Source: Bromus sterilis (Eukaryota > Streptophyta > Magnoliopsida > Poales > Poaceae). From it: a DNA stretch of 64,000 nt. The stretch covers positions 373,953,016 to 374,017,015 of the forward strand of contig OX465597.1 of NCBI GenBank assembly GCA_950022295.1, read 5' to 3'. Under the pieces are notes generated by a model. It ran no database searches, had not been told where the DNA came from, and saw nothing but the letters and a program-made list of their open reading frames with translations. Below, piece by piece: positions 48,030 to 60,500 of the stretch; position 1 is the stretch's first letter, and each line of letters begins with the position of its first letter. Both the position numbers and the translations under genes were made by a program.

Positions 48030-48745
48030 TTTGGACGAAAGTTTGGATTGATTACCTCTGGAAGGCTTAGATAGCTCTCCAGATCAAGATTTTTGCCTGC
48101 CAACTGCTTCGGGGCCGGCTTCCGTCAGGTATAGAGGTGTGTAAGCTGCAAGGCCGGGGAGATGGCATATGCCCGCTGTGTGGCATTCCTGATACCAGGA
48201 CCCATATCTTCGTCTCCTGCCTGGTGGCACGGTTTATGTGGGGCTCTGCCCTTGAGGCCCTGGGACCCGACTGGGAGGCCTCAGACTTGGCTGGATTCCT
48301 CCGGTATAGGGCTCACCGGACCAACAAGAGGAGACGCCTCTTTTGGCTAGTTTTTGCGGCTTTAACGTGGACGTTGTGGAAGACTAGGAATAAGATGGTC
48401 ATAGAACGCGTCTTCTTGCGTCGAGCGTCTAACATGATATTCAAATTCCTCTCTTTCATGCAACACTATCACCCTCTATCGCGGCGCAAGGATAGGGAGT
48501 ACCTACTTCGCATGATGGAGGCTTTGACGTCCACGGGACGCTCTCTGGTTTTGACCCTTCAGCCGGCTTCATGATGTCGCGTGCCCCCGTGTGTTCGCTT
48601 GCTTCGTTTTTCTGATGTTTTTGGTTCTGCTTCCTTGTTGGGTTTGTTGTGCTGTAGTCCGAGCTGAATGTGACTTGATGTAATGTGTACGTGTGGATAA
48701 ACTTGTGGTCGATGCTTTTATCTATAAAGCAGGACGAAAACCTAT
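48030..48745 (+). pseudogene. 5'-truncated LINE with zinc-binding RT C-terminus
   Basis: The frame KIFAWQL followed by RGRLPSGIEV, then CPLCGIPDTRTHIFVSCLVARFMW, matches the zf-RVT domain that ends plant LINE ORF2. The zinc ligands CPLC, H and C are visible. It continues to a stop at 48574. A 3' UTR ends TTTATCTATAAAGCAGGACGAAAACC, the usual Triticeae LINE tail. Everything upstream of the zf-RVT is missing, as expected from incomplete reverse transcription. Confidence 0.82.
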
Positions 48746-49778
48746 TTTCTGTAGTTGAGATGAAAGAGAGCGCTCAGTACGGACGATGATGCGATAGGCT
48801 TACTTATTATTTTCTTGGTAAGAAACAACCATGGACTGAATCTTCCATTTAGCTAGTATTCACCCAGAACTATAAATCTACCGTTAACTCAGACAAACTG
48901 TCAGACAAGAGCTAATGAAGATGTGTGCATTGAATGCTCTGCTGGCCCAAACGAAAAGGCAAAAAAAGCTCTGCTGGCATCAGATTAGATCAGGTCAGAT
49001 CTTGTCAGCAAGTTCTCTCTGATGAACTACTAGCTGGACTCTCATCAATTTGCAGCAAAGTGTTGCAAACTGCACCGAAACGTGGGGGTGGCTCGGGATT
49101 GGTAGCCTCCACTGTCCCGGATTAACGACGGCCTCACTAATCTAATCCCAACTGGCAATACATCTAATCAGCTGGCACCCATTTTCTGTGCCACCTTTGC
49201 TGCAATTTGCCCATAATAAAACACGCACGCATCCCAGCTCCATCGCCCACGTAAGGTTGATGCTTGATCGCGAATGCCAAAGGGAACAGAGCACAATCAT
49301 AGTACTAAATAAAACATTTGAAGGAAACAAACCATGTTAATCACTGGCAAAATGTATACCTGTGCGGCTGTGCCTACTGTCAGTACTGGGAAAACTAATT
49401 ATGACTCAACAGAAAATGGGGATTCCCATCTCAAGATCCATATAATAAGCCCATGATTAAATTCATAATTGGCGGCAGATTCATCCGCTCGAATCTATTA
49501 TGTGTGGAAACATTAAACATATGAAAAGACCCTGCAAGGCCTCTTGACTCCGAAACAAAACTAAACCGTAAAGTATCGATCGATTCTGTACTATGTACTC
49601 CATGCCAATGCCTGCTGCTTCCTAAAAATTTAAAGTCCTCATACGGCGAGCAGGAGCAGCTTGAAAACGACATAGGTGGCTACCCCATCTTCTTCTCCGT
49701 TTCCCACATATACCTGCTGCGCTTCTTGCGAGCTGCTATTATCTCCACCACCTCATTACGCCAAGACCAGGCTATCCA
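48746..49778 (+). promoter_or_regulatory. upstream region of WRKY gene 2
   Basis: No gene or TE recognised. A W-box TTGACT lies at 49544-49549, 230 bp before the start codon. A CATATAATA stretch near 49439 could be a TATA element, but the distance to the ATG is long and the transcription start is unknown. Confidence 0.45.
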
Positions 49779-52700
49779 ATGGCGTCACCGCCTCCAAAGA
49801 GGGAGTCTTTTGACTTCGAGGAACCACGCGCACAGGAAGCCATGGGATCTGCCTCTGCGTCCTACAGCCCTCCCGGAGGCGTCTTCGGCCTCTCGCCGCC
49901 GGAGTCGTCGCGCCGCGACAGCCGGAAGAGAAGGTATGGAAACTCCTCTCTATGACTAACTACTTCTCCTGTTTGCCCTTTGGAAGAGTTCATCCTCAAG
50001 CAGATCCTGAAATGCCTGTTGATTTGCATTCTTTGTCTTGCACGGCGTGAGCTTTCTCCCGTTTGCGTGTTGAATCTGTCAAAACGTGCATACAGATAGT
50101 ATTTCTGTACTGCCTTCCTCGGTTGTATGCCAATATGGGTAAGATTTGGTCAAATTAAGGAGGAGAGGGAACATTACCATACATGTTCCGAAACATATGG
50201 TACTAGTATAGACTACTAGGCTCTATAGCTGGAACTGGAATGTTTAAGATGTTGTACTATATTATTACAACTTGGATTAATGGTTTACTTCGAACTAATA
50301 GAGTGCCAAAAAACAACTTGGATTAATGGTTTACTTCGAACTACTAGAGTGCCAAAAACACCGATGATTGAGAGCGATAGCATGCCGTCTGGTAGAACCT
50401 AGAGTTGAACAACACGTTCAACTAGAGGGAATCATACAGTGGCCATTAGATTTTCCTCACTTTTGTTCTTCCTGCCTTGAGTCAAGCTATATTTCATGGG
50501 ATCATCTGGTGAAAGCTGAAGTGTCAAGTGTAAGACATAGTTTGAATGGAGATCCTGCACGACACTGGGAAAATTTGTTGCCTTGCTGGTACAAGCCATA
50601 TATATATGCTAACTACTACTGGAAATTCCTAGTTTTTATTTGTTTTCTTCTTTTCTTTCACTTTTGTACATCATAGTAAAATTACAAAATATATAAATAC
50701 ATGCAGCAGAATGCTGCTGTTTTCACTCAATTTGTTTACTCTCCAAAAAGATGGACATCCTCATTCGATGAAGCACACATTTCATTTCGAAACTTAATTT
50801 GGGGCCAAAACCAATATTTCCTTCCATTTGATTTGAGTTAGTTGTGCTTATATCTTTGCCTTAGTGGAGGGCTCCATTTTCTTGAGAAACTAGAACTATA
50901 TTACTAAACTGAAGTGCTTTATGCATGCACATTTTTAGCATGCATATGAGGAAGAAAACAATATGACTACAGTGAACACACATGGTCTTCTTTCTGATAT
51001 TGCAGCACTGTCCTGAATAGTATTTTATGACTCAAGTATATGCTTTCCTTTCCAAAAGGGTGAACAGAAACGGAAAAGCAGGAAGCAGGGTGCATTCCCT
51101 AAGAAAGGTGTCGAGCATGGTTTACATTACTATACGGGTGGTTCTCGTTTTTACTTTCGAAGTATCATTGTATAAACTATATAACATTTCGAAGTATCAT
51201 TCTCTTCATTGCCCAATAAATATGTTCAGGGGCATAGTGAATCTTGGTGAGCCATCAATTTATTCTAAACAGTACCATAGAAAAATTTCCTATAAGGACT
51301 CAATTGTCCAAAATTCCCATGATTTTTCTTTGTTCCAAAGGGTTTCTTTTTCGCAGGAAAGAATATAATCATAGCTACACAGAGATATAAGGCTAGAGCA
51401 TGATTGCCCCCATCCTGCGGTTGAGGCTTCTTGTCTTATCGAGCACCAATGTTGGTCCAAGAATCAACAAGATATCACCATTGTTTCACTTTCGCCCAAC
51501 CATTGAACCATATATAAACTTTGACAAGAAAGAGTACCTAGGGATGCATGTGGCACATTGCATTGGCCACATTGTAGTACAATATAGTATGAAATCCAAA
51601 GTAATCCTAGGAGAGCCATACTGTCCGCACCCTGTTTGCTTGGAATTGATAGAATGCATTAGTAGTGCGCCGGATAGTGTTGGCAAGGCCCTTTCTAGAT
51701 CGAACCCTTGCCCCATCTTTCGATGCTCCGGTCTCCTTTCACAAGAGTAGGACCAACTAGAGTCATTCTTCATCATGCGAGGACTCCTCCGGCACGCCAA
51801 ATGGCGATGTGCCATGGTTACTTCGTGCTTGTAGATGGTAGCTCATTGGCCACATATGATCGTCAAGGTGGTTATTTTTAGGATGCTCACATGTTCTAGT
51901 CAAGTACAATTGAGTGTTAGTTAGTCAACATTGGACCTCTGTGTATTGGATCTGGACTTTCCATAACCGGCATTTATGGTTGGTGCACGTCGATTTCGAT
52001 GGGTTGGCTTGCATTGGCAGCATCTCCCACCCTCATCAAGCACATTCTTGGTTGGTGTTGGCATGATAATGTCAATAGAGTAGAGTTACCTTGGCTTGAC
52101 TCGATGATATTCAGACCTTTGTGATTGTTGGAACCATTATTTTGACGTGCACCGAGAATTTCGAGCATGAGGCCCCATTGGCCTCGTCAACACCATGGTG
52201 GTGTGGTGTGTCTGCTCCTGATGATTGCGACTGATTTTGGCATTCTTTCTGTACCACATTTTGTCTATTTTGGATGAAATGATGGTGTGGGTTAGGCAAG
52301 CGAGCATGGAAACACCGAAGGATTACAATTTGGTGGTGCTTTTTGAGCCCTTGTTCTTCAGCTCTGACGTGAGTATCCTAGATTTTGCCTTCAGTGGCTT
52401 GGGTCCTCGCAATGGCTCCATTAACATCTGCACCATGTGTATGTATTATGGTATTATATTGATCGGTGAATTAATATTATAGAGCCTGTTTAAAATTATA
52501 ATATACATATGTATGTATGTATAATGTTTAGTACACTAGTTATTTTTAATATAAAGTCTTATGAATATGGGAGGATACATTCACTGGTGGAGCTAGAAGG
52601 TCGACATGATGGGCCATCACCCACCCTAGAATTTCTCAGTAGCTTTATCATAGAAAAAAGAAAATTTCATTACCAGTTTGATTATTGGGCCCACCCTGGC

Positions 52701-53786
52701 CCATTGGGCTGGCTCCGCTAGTGGTTAAATTCTCATTATATTTTGTTTACTCATGGTTACGCCACTGCTCTTAGCAGTAAGAATGCATATCTTTTTGTGT
52801 TGTCGGATTTCAATTTTTATCGTATGGATTTGCATTTCTCGTTATCCAGTTCACTCGTTATGTATTTCAGCTCCTACTAAGCTTCATGCTTCACAGTATT
52901 TGGAACATTAATTTGCATGTCTACCATGAATCATGAGTCCTGATGATCCTGTCTCCAGTCTTTTGATGTAGTCTGAAATATATACCACTGCAGGAAAGAC
53001 AGACCTTCATGGGTTAAACGTACGTTCACACCTCATTTTGATGGTCACCTGTGGAGAAAGTACGGCCAGAAAAACATCAAGGACTCTGTCTACCCCAGGT
53101 AATTTACCCGTGGATTGACTACATAACTTCGGTTTTTTGGTTGTTTTGGTGTTGTACTTTTGTTATCTGTAAAAACTGGTATTTTTTGTGAAAGAAGTGC
53201 TCAGTACCATAGAAATAACTCTCATGCATGTAAAACGGCAACATGCAGGCTGTATTACAGATGCTCTTACCGTGAAGACAAGCAATGCCTCGCCTCAAAG
53301 CTGGTGCAACAGGAGAACCACGAGGACCCGCCGATGTACAAGGTCACCTATACGTACGAGCATACGTGCAACGCCGCGCCCGTCCCAACTCCTGATGTCG
53401 TCCCCGAGCTGCCGGCGCCGGCAACTGGTGACTCGCTCTTTCTCAGGTTCGACTCCACCGGCGCCGGCCGCGGAGACGCGCTCCGGATGGAGCAGGAACG
53501 GCATTACCAGCAGCCCGTGGCATCTGGGTGGCCGTCCATGATGCTGAGCTTTGATTCCAATAGCCAGCAGCACGAGCAGTCTACGTTCCCTTCCGAGCTG
53601 CCGCCGGCTGCGTCATCGTCGTCGTTTTCGACCCTGGGGTTGCCGGAGCCGCCGTCGACAAGCGATGGCGGAGGCGACAGGTTCTCGACGTGGGACTCGT
53701 TGAGATACGGGCTAAATGACCATGTGCACTTCAGCGACCATGCGTATTTCCCAAACAGTGGTAATGATGGTGACGATAACTACTGA
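49779..53786 (+). CDS. group III WRKY transcription factor (gene 2), three exons
   Basis: Exons are 49779-49933, 52994-53098 and 53249-53786, giving 265 aa. Both introns are phase 2 with GT/AG ends (AAG|GTATGG, GCAG|GAAAG, CCAG|GTAATT, GCAG|GCTG). WRKYGQK is at residues 72-78 in FTPHFDGHLWRKYGQK, and the finger is C92-X7-C100-X24-H125-X-C127 (group III). A basic SRKRRK cluster just before the domain is a likely nuclear signal. The N-terminus is Ser/Pro-rich and the C-terminus Ser/Pro/Asp-rich, ending DGDDNY. The start has context CCAATGGCG and no nearer upstream ATG. It shares intron positions with gene 1, but domain residues differ clearly (NIKDSVYPRLYYRC against VIRGNAFPRCYYRC), so the pair is old. 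It probably binds W-boxes in stress responses (family inference). Intron 1 is 3.06 kb and intron 2 is 150 bp. No lesions. Confidence 0.92.
50267..50358. repeat. 46-bp tandem duplication in WRKY gene 2 intron 1
   Basis: Units at 50267-50312 and 50313-50358 start ACAACTTGGATTAATGG and differ at one or two bases. They probably arose by recent slippage. Confidence 0.9.
52582..52723. mobile_element. hAT-like MITE in WRKY gene 2 intron 1
   Basis: The ends CACTGGTGGAGCT and (reversed) CACTAGCGGAGCC resemble the CAGTGGCGGAGCTAG termini of grass hAT MITEs. The flanks GATACATT and GTTAAATT agree at 6 of 8 bases. It is 142 bp and lies about 270 bp before exon 2. Confidence 0.5.
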
Positions 53787-54163
53787 CCACATCCACGAGA
53801 CACAAGCACAGAACTTTCATTGTTTAACCTCGAATTAAGAAGTTAATACTACATATTCTTCGTTGGGGGCACACAGACTGATATATAATTACTCGTTCCT
53901 TTTAGCAGAAGTTCACTAGCTTGTGTGTGTTCTGCATTCATGCATGTGTATCCTGTTTTTTCTCTGATTTAAATGAAACAAAGTCCAGGCTGTTCTCACC
54001 TACAGTACATAACTTGTTGTGCATAACATGAGATGCATAGCCATAATATTGGGCTCTATCAAGGCAAAAATATAAATTAGACGTTCCCCACATACTTTTG
54101 GACTAAAACCCAAACTGCCAAACTGATTATCCCCGCAATGCTCGATGGAGCGGAAGATCCATG
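53787..54163 (+). other. 3' flank of WRKY gene 2
   Basis: Probably 3' UTR, then spacer. There is an AAATGAAA motif near 53970 but no clear polyadenylation signal. No gene. Confidence 0.4.
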
Positions 54164-54431
54164 TGTTAAAATATAAATATATTGTTCAACCCCACTTCAT
54201 CAATTTACACTTTGGGAGTAACTGGCTGGTGCATAAATTCAATATGGTATCTGAGCCAATAGGTCTTAAGTTCAAGACTGTTAAAAAAAAGATTATGTGG
54301 CCTGCACCAAGCCCACGCTAAAGACTAAAATAGCCTAGACGTGAGGAGGAGTGTTGAACTATAAATATATTGTTCAACTCTCTCCATCAGTTCAGACTTT
54401 TAAAGTAATTGGTTGGTGCATAAGTATAATA
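54164..54431 (+). mobile_element. complete 268-bp TRIM retrotransposon
   Basis: The LTRs are 54164-54244 and 54352-54431 (81 and 80 bp), both containing ATAAATATATTGTTCAAC and TTGGTGCATAA. The site TGGTATCTGAGCC (54245-54257) adjoins the first LTR and matches the initiator tRNA-Met primer site with one change. The purine tract GTGAGGAGGAG precedes the second LTR. A perfect CCATG duplication flanks the element (54159-54163 and 54432-54436). There is no coding capacity. The size resembles the SMART class of tiny grass TRIMs. Confidence 0.92.
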
Positions 54432-54527
54432 CCATGGCGCCATTCGTTACCACAATGCTCGATGTTAAGGTGTATTTGGGCACTAGTCGATGTTGATATG
54501 CTCGAGCACTTGATAGTGACATCCGAA

Positions 54528-54715
54528 CCACACCCGAGGCAATGACTCTTCACAATGATGGAATCCCTCTCCTCTGATGACTTCGTCAAGCTCACAGTAA
54601 CCCTATGGGCGATATGGTATGCCACACCCGAGGCAATGTCTCTTCACAATGATGGAATCCCTCTCCTTTGATGACTTCGTCAAGCTCACAGTAACCCTAT
54701 GGGCGATATCGAATG
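54528..54715. repeat. 94-bp tandem duplication
   Basis: Units at 54528-54621 and 54622-54715 begin CCACACCCGAGGCAATG and are nearly identical. The duplication lies inside the LINE relic. Confidence 0.92.
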
Positions 54716-54759
54716 CTAGAAAGCAAGCTATCCACAACAACATCTATCAAGGCCCTCTA

Positions 54760-54986
54760 CACTACTAGGAAAACAGGCATATGTGGCGCACTGTTTGACA
54801 TTTCTGTGGCGCATATGGGATGCGTCACATAATCCTCACCAATAAATTTTATTTTATTTTGGCGCATATGACCTATATGCGCCACAGAAACCTCACATTT
54901 CTGTGGCGCATTGCATGCCTGATGCGCCATAGAAATCTTATGCACCACGAAATCCCTTTCTCTCTATAGCTAGTTTTCCAGTAGTG
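54760..54986. mobile_element. 227-bp CACTA MITE
   Basis: It starts CACTACTAGGAAAAC and ends GTTTTCCAGTAGTG, flanked by CTA on both sides (54757-54759 and 54987-54989). The interior carries TGTGGCGCATATG-like motifs in both orientations, the subterminal repeats of its family. No genes. Confidence 0.93.
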
Positions 54987-55296
54987 CTATCTATAAAATT
55001 GTTCATGTCAAGGGTTATTGTTGAATTAGAGCTAGTACCAAAAATATCAGAGAATACCACGTATGCGAGCCATCCCAGTACAGTCACGTTGGTGTCCACT
55101 TCCGGCGGGATTTGTCAGAATCACAGTGGACGGTAGTATTGCATGATTAGGAGCGGGTGGTTCGGCGGCAGAAGTATGCAGAGATGAAAATGGAGGCTAC
55201 ATGAGATCTTTATCCCTTGTAATTCGAAGCATTAATGATCCGGCTACCTTGAGGCGATCGCATGCCGAGAGGTCCTACCATTGACCGAAGATATGG

Positions 55297-55429
55297 GATT
55301 CAGATTGGCTGACTTTGTAAAAGGCGAAGTCAGGTGACTTTGAGTCACTGATAACTGGGGCCCACCATGTGTGGGGTCCATACATCAGTGACTCAAAGTC
55401 AGCCAGGGCAAAGTCTGCTAATCTCAATC
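55297..55429. mobile_element. 133-bp foldback MITE
   Basis: The ends GATTCAGATTGGCTGACTTTG and, reversed, GATTGAGATTAGCAGACTTTG match. Inner arms GACTTTGAGTCACTGAT also mirror each other, so nearly the whole element folds. The flanks CGAAGATATGG and CGAAGGTATGG differ at one of 11 bases. The long duplication suggests a Mutator-type origin. Confidence 0.78.
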
Positions 55430-55650
55430 CGAAGGTATGGCAGCACACCATCGTCATTGCTTTTGACTGTAAGGACGTCGTCCAGGACATCACAAAACAA
55501 GAAGATGCAGGATATGGCACCATTATTGGAGAGATAATTGATATAAAGTGTAGTTTTCTTAATTTTTCTTCTAATTTTGTTGGTAGATCCGACATTACTA
55601 ATGGCCACACTTTAGCTAAATACAACCCCTCATGTTCACAACGTTTCTAA

Positions 55651-55975
55651 TTTTCTTGATGATGGTTTAATTTTGAATCGCTCTCGGCCTATGATGACCT
55701 CGGGCCGGGTGTGCCCATTAACTGCTGCATACGCCGAAACCGGAGCGATGTGGGATGTTGAATATTCTGGTCAAAGTAACCGTTGGGAGCAGTCGTCACA
55801 GTTCGAGGCCGGCCCAAAGAGAAGCAATCAGCGAGGAGTCCATGATGTACTTCCCAATCGGTCAGTGGAAAATCAGTCGGCCGGTTGAGGTGCAATCGGC
55901 CAGCTTAGAGCAACTGGCCAGTGGAGGAGCAATCGACTGCAAGAGTCATATGTTCGATATTTTTATGGAAGGAAC
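55651..55975. other. unassigned spacer
   Basis: No domain is recognisable. Short frames contain repeated CGGCCRG motifs. Confidence 0.35.
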
Positions 55976-57432
55976 TGATACGTCCCAAACGTATGTATAA
56001 TTTCGGGCTTGCTCCATGCATATTTTGTGTGATATTGCTATGTTTTTAATACACTTTCATACAATTTTGATCATATTTAGACTAACCTATTAACTCAGTG
56101 CACCCAAGTGCCAGTTTCTTTTTTCTGTTGTTTTTGTATTTCAGGTTTTCCCATTACTTAAAGTGCCCAATAAATTCCGGGAAAAATATATAAAAAATCA
56201 GCGCGAAGGAACCTTCTGGATCACCGAAGGAGAGTCGGAGGGGGGCCACCAGTCACCGAGGCGGCTACCCAGTGCGGCCTAGGGGAGGCCGCACCACCAG
56301 GCCGTCTAGGCGACTGGGACCACCCCCGGTGCCCCCATTTGGCTATCATTTATACTCGCGTCGTGAAAACCCTGATTCCAGAACCCTTTTCTCCAGAAGC
56401 AATTCCGATCTCCGCCGCCATCGCCAACAAGCTTCGAGGGACCAGAATTCCTGTGTCGGCACCCTGCTTGGACTGGGAAGTGCCCCCGGATTCATCTCCA
56501 TCGACGGTGCTTCCTCCCTCCATGAAGCGGGAGTAATTCCTCCTCGGGGCTGAGGTTTCTACCAGTAGCTATGTGGTATTCTCTCTCTCCCATGATGTGA
56601 TCTTCATTGTGATCATAAGCTATGTTAATCTAGGGTGATCCCATGATATTTCCCCTTCCTCTATGTATTGGATTGATGTACTCACTTGATATTATCTAGT
56701 ATAATCCCCGAGACCATGGTGACAGCGGTCTATTGGACTTGGGTTAGAAGAATATTTTCATGAGTGATTTCCTCTTTTGTGAATTGATTGAAGATAGAGA
56801 GTCTCTTGGTGCTTGTCTTTGACTATCCTTGAGATATGTTGTGGTGGTTGTGGTACTCTCTTTGGATGACCGCGGTGACATTGGGAAATCCATAGATGAG
56901 AACTACGAACTCTGAGGTGTGCTTTTGTAGCCCTACATAATTCCCGTCCTCTCTTGATCACAAAGGAATGAACTCCGAGTACGTCTCCAATGCATGTTTT
57001 AATGGAAATATCATGTGATTAGACTATGTTAATGTTGTTGTGAGTTGCCACTAGTGAAATTATGAAGCCTAGGCCTTGTTTCCACCATGGCAATATCGTT
57101 TGTGCTCACGTTTACTACTTGTTTTCTTGCCGCACTTTTTATTACCGATTTATATTACTTTGTTTTGCCACACCTATCACCCATATTTTACCATCTCTTC
57201 GCCAAACTAGTGCACCTATACAACTCGTTGTTGTATTAGGTGTGTTGGGGACACAAGAAACTACTTGCATCTTAATTGCAGGGTTGCTTGAGAGAGACCA
57301 TTTTCAACCTCTACTTCCCTGAGTTCGATAAACCTTAGGTCATCCAATTGAGGGAAATTGCTGCTGTCCTACAAACCTCTTCGCTTGGAGGCCCAACATA
57401 GTCTACAAGAATAGAAGCGTGCCTAGACATCA
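55976..57432 (+). repeat. 5' LTR of a Gypsy retrotransposon
   Basis: It opens TGATACGTCCCAAACGTATG and ends GCCTAGACATCA, followed by a primer site. The length is 1457 bp. The opening is typical of a common Triticeae Gypsy group (Athila-related by the primer used). The 3' LTR is not in the window. Confidence 0.8.
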
Positions 57433-57441
57433 AGCTATTTC

Positions 57442-57461
57442 TAGTGTCGTTGCCGGGAAGG
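57442..57461 (+). other. tRNA-Asp-type primer binding site
   Basis: The sequence resembles TGGCGCCGTTGCCGGGGA, the complement of the tRNA-Asp 3' end, with a few changes (TAGTGTCGTTGCCGGGAAG). It is used by Athila-type Gypsy elements. Confidence 0.7.
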
Positions 57462-57594
57462 TAAGCGTTTGAAGGTATATCTTTAGATCTTGCAATTAAA
57501 TCTTTTTGTTTCTTGTTTTTATTTTTCACTAGTTATGTTTATGGAAAACTACACTCTTAGTTCGTAGCTTGGGGAAGGCTTCTTTACCACACTC

Positions 57595-60500
57595 GTGGTA
57601 GAAAAGTCTCCTCCAACTACTGAATGTATCCCATTCAAAATACCACTTGAGATAGTTGAAATAATTAGGAATGATTGTTATGATGGGATAGTCAATCCTA
57701 GTATTCATTTGTTGAAACTTATAGAATTTTGTGAGTTATTTAAGATTTTAGGTTTGACAAGAGGTGGAGTCATGAGGAAATTATTTGCCTTGTCACTGAA
57801 AGGAAAAGCATTGGAATGGTATAGGCTACTAGATGATTCTCACCTGCTGGATTGGAAGAGATCCAGTCTCTCTTTTACTTCAAGTTTTATCCTCTTCATG
57901 AAGTTCATGAGAATAGGAATTATGTTTATAATTTCTATCCTCATGACGGAGAGAGCATATCTCAAGCTTGGGGGAGACTGAAAACTTTAATGCTAAAATG
58001 TCCTAACCATGGGCTCCCCAAAGATATAATTATTACTAATTTTTATGCGAGGCTCTCTCGACAGGACAAAGACTTGATCGATGCTTCCTCTATGGGTTCT
58101 TTCACAAACGAAAAGATTGATGCTAAATGGGAACTCCTTGAAAGAATCCAATGCAATACTGAAGATTGGGAGATCGACAAAGGTAAAGAGTCAGGTATAA
58201 ATTATGAGTATGATTGCATTAAGTCCTTTGTTGAAACTGCAAGTTTTAATAAGTTTAGTGCTAAGTTTGGGCTTGATTCTCAACTCCTTGTTGATTTCCT
58301 CAAATCTTTTGCTTCATATCTAATATTCCTAAGGAGAATTGGATCAAGCATCATCAACCTTTTAAAGATATTTGCAAAGAAAATGTAATTGTTCATGATG
58401 ATTGCAACATGCATGATCCAATTCCTGAAAATGAAGTTTTATATAAGCATGTTAAATTTTTTTTGGAGTGGATAGACCTTGTGAAAGGCCTATGATTGAA
58501 GAAGAGAAGTATTGTAAGCAACATAAGCATGAAAGAACAATCACTTGAGTCAAAGATTTAAATGAAATTGCTAGAGAATTGTGTGACCTTTATCCTTTTA
58601 CTTGTGAACTTTGCTTTATAGAGGGTCACTTTAATTTTCCATGCATGAACTTTCAAAGCATAACTGTTAATGAGTTGTGTGATAACATGATCACTTCTGA
58701 TCTTTATGATGAACTTATGTTATTTTTTATGTGTGAAGAGCTATCAGAAAAAACTTCTTGGCTAGATGTTAATTCCTTAGGAATAAACAATACTTTGCAA
58801 AATTGCCATCTCTATTGTGTTGTTAATTTCCATGAAAATGATTACATAAGTAAGATTAGAAAGTAGGGAACTTTACCAAAGTATAAAAATGTTTCTTATA
58901 TTTCTACTAATAAAAATGAGAGTTTCTCCCAAGTTTCCCCTATTGTTTCTAATGATAAACCAGGATATGTGGAGAAGCTTCATCTCCAACCACTCCCTCC
59001 TAAGGTGAAGAAGAAGAAAAAGAAGAGGAGGAGGAAGAGGAGCAAGAAGGAAGAAGAATGGGTATCAACCTGGCCTGAGCATATTCCTCGCATCAATTTT
59101 TATTTTAATGGACATACATTTTTGGAGGATGGTGATGCTAGCAAGGAATATAATTCTCTCGCTTCTCGTTGGTTACCCCAAGTGGAAGGTAAGATGTAGC
59201 ATAGCAGCGAATTTTCCCTATGTAGAGGATAGGGTTTGTCTCCCGTAGGACTCGCAGAAATACAAGAAGGTGTCACGGCGCTTGACGTGGACCTGCACAC
59301 ACAACAAGTAACTTTGCTCCCAACGAGTATAGAGGAGTTGTCAATTCCTCCGGCCTTGCTGTTTACAAAGGATCAACGCAAGAGATAATAATAGTGGCAA
59401 CTGAAAAGTAAGAACTGAAAGTAAATTGAAGGTGTAAACAATGGTGGAAATATGGACCGGGGTCCCATGACGTTCACTAGTGATGTCTCTCTCCCAAAAG
59501 ACGATAAAAGTGCTAGCGAGGTAAACAAATCATAGCTGGGCAATTGACAGGATTATAAACGCATCGCAATGCTAACTATGCTACAAAAGAAAGGAAGAGG
59601 CTCAAAACTAATGGGCAGTACGCCAAGGTAAGTAGACCGAAATCCATCTGCATCTACTACGAATCATCCACCTTGAGATATCTATCCAGAACATCTCGCT
59701 GGTATTAAGTTGCGAATCCCACCCAAAGTGTAAACTCAAAGCAACAAATAACTGCATTGAAAGAACTATGCGTAAAGTAAACAATCCTTGCACCTGCAAG
59801 TACAAGCACCGTTGTTTTATCCCTGGTGGCAACAACACATCCCCTAGTCTCATGTTTCTGTCACTCAAGGTAGACATCAAGGGGCTGAACCCACAATCAA
59901 GCATAACGCTCCCTCTTGGAGTTGCAACAAATCACTTGGCCAAAGAAAAATACGGCAATGGAGAACATGCAAGAATTAACTAAAGAACACAAATATAAAA
60001 GAGAAACAAACATATTACTCGTCACAATCTGAACATAGTCTCATAATCCATCAGATCCCAGCAAACTCAGCATAGCAACGCCGAAAATTACAGAGGTGCC
60101 TCGATCATGTGAGGCAGCTCACGAGGTCTCGAAAGTGGAAGCACAAAGAGGGGAGGAGGACATCACATAGCTACTAGTCATGGACCCATGGTCCAAGGGG
60201 GACTACTCACAACACATCCGGGAGGCGTCCATGGTGATGGATGGTCTCCCGGAGGGGATTCCTCCTTCCGGTAGGGTGCCGGGGCAGCTTCTCCTGGCAG
60301 CCCCGATCTTGAAACGGCGGCGGCGGCGGTACAGAGAGGAGAACGGGAATAGCAGATTGATATTAGGGGTTTCCTCCGCGGGGGCTAAATATAGGCCAAA
60401 GGGGGCACTGAGAGGGGCCACAGGGTAGCCAGGAGGCCTCCTGACGCACCCTAGGGTGGGGCTGCGCCAGGGACCCTCCTGGGGCCCTGGTGGGTCCACC

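Larger units (their letters stand above)
54520..55650 (+). pseudogene. LINE-type 3' relic with RNase H domain, split by two MITEs
   Basis: VTLWAIxxARKQAIH, before the first MITE, is the typical end of a LINE zf-RVT region. VCRDENGGYMRSLSLVIR and NDPATL follow after it and match the plant RVT_3 RNase H start. After the second MITE, IVIAFDCKDVVQDI and GTIIGEI, ending in SDITNGHTLAKY, complete the RNase H (catalytic Asp in FDCK). Stops and a 94-bp duplication show it is inactive. Confidence 0.68.

Noticed and set aside
51400..51815. Open frames on both strands in WRKY gene 2 intron 1 (116 and 109 codons)
   Set aside because: No recognisable domain, located within a spliced intron, and mutually overlapping antisense; probably TE debris or chance.
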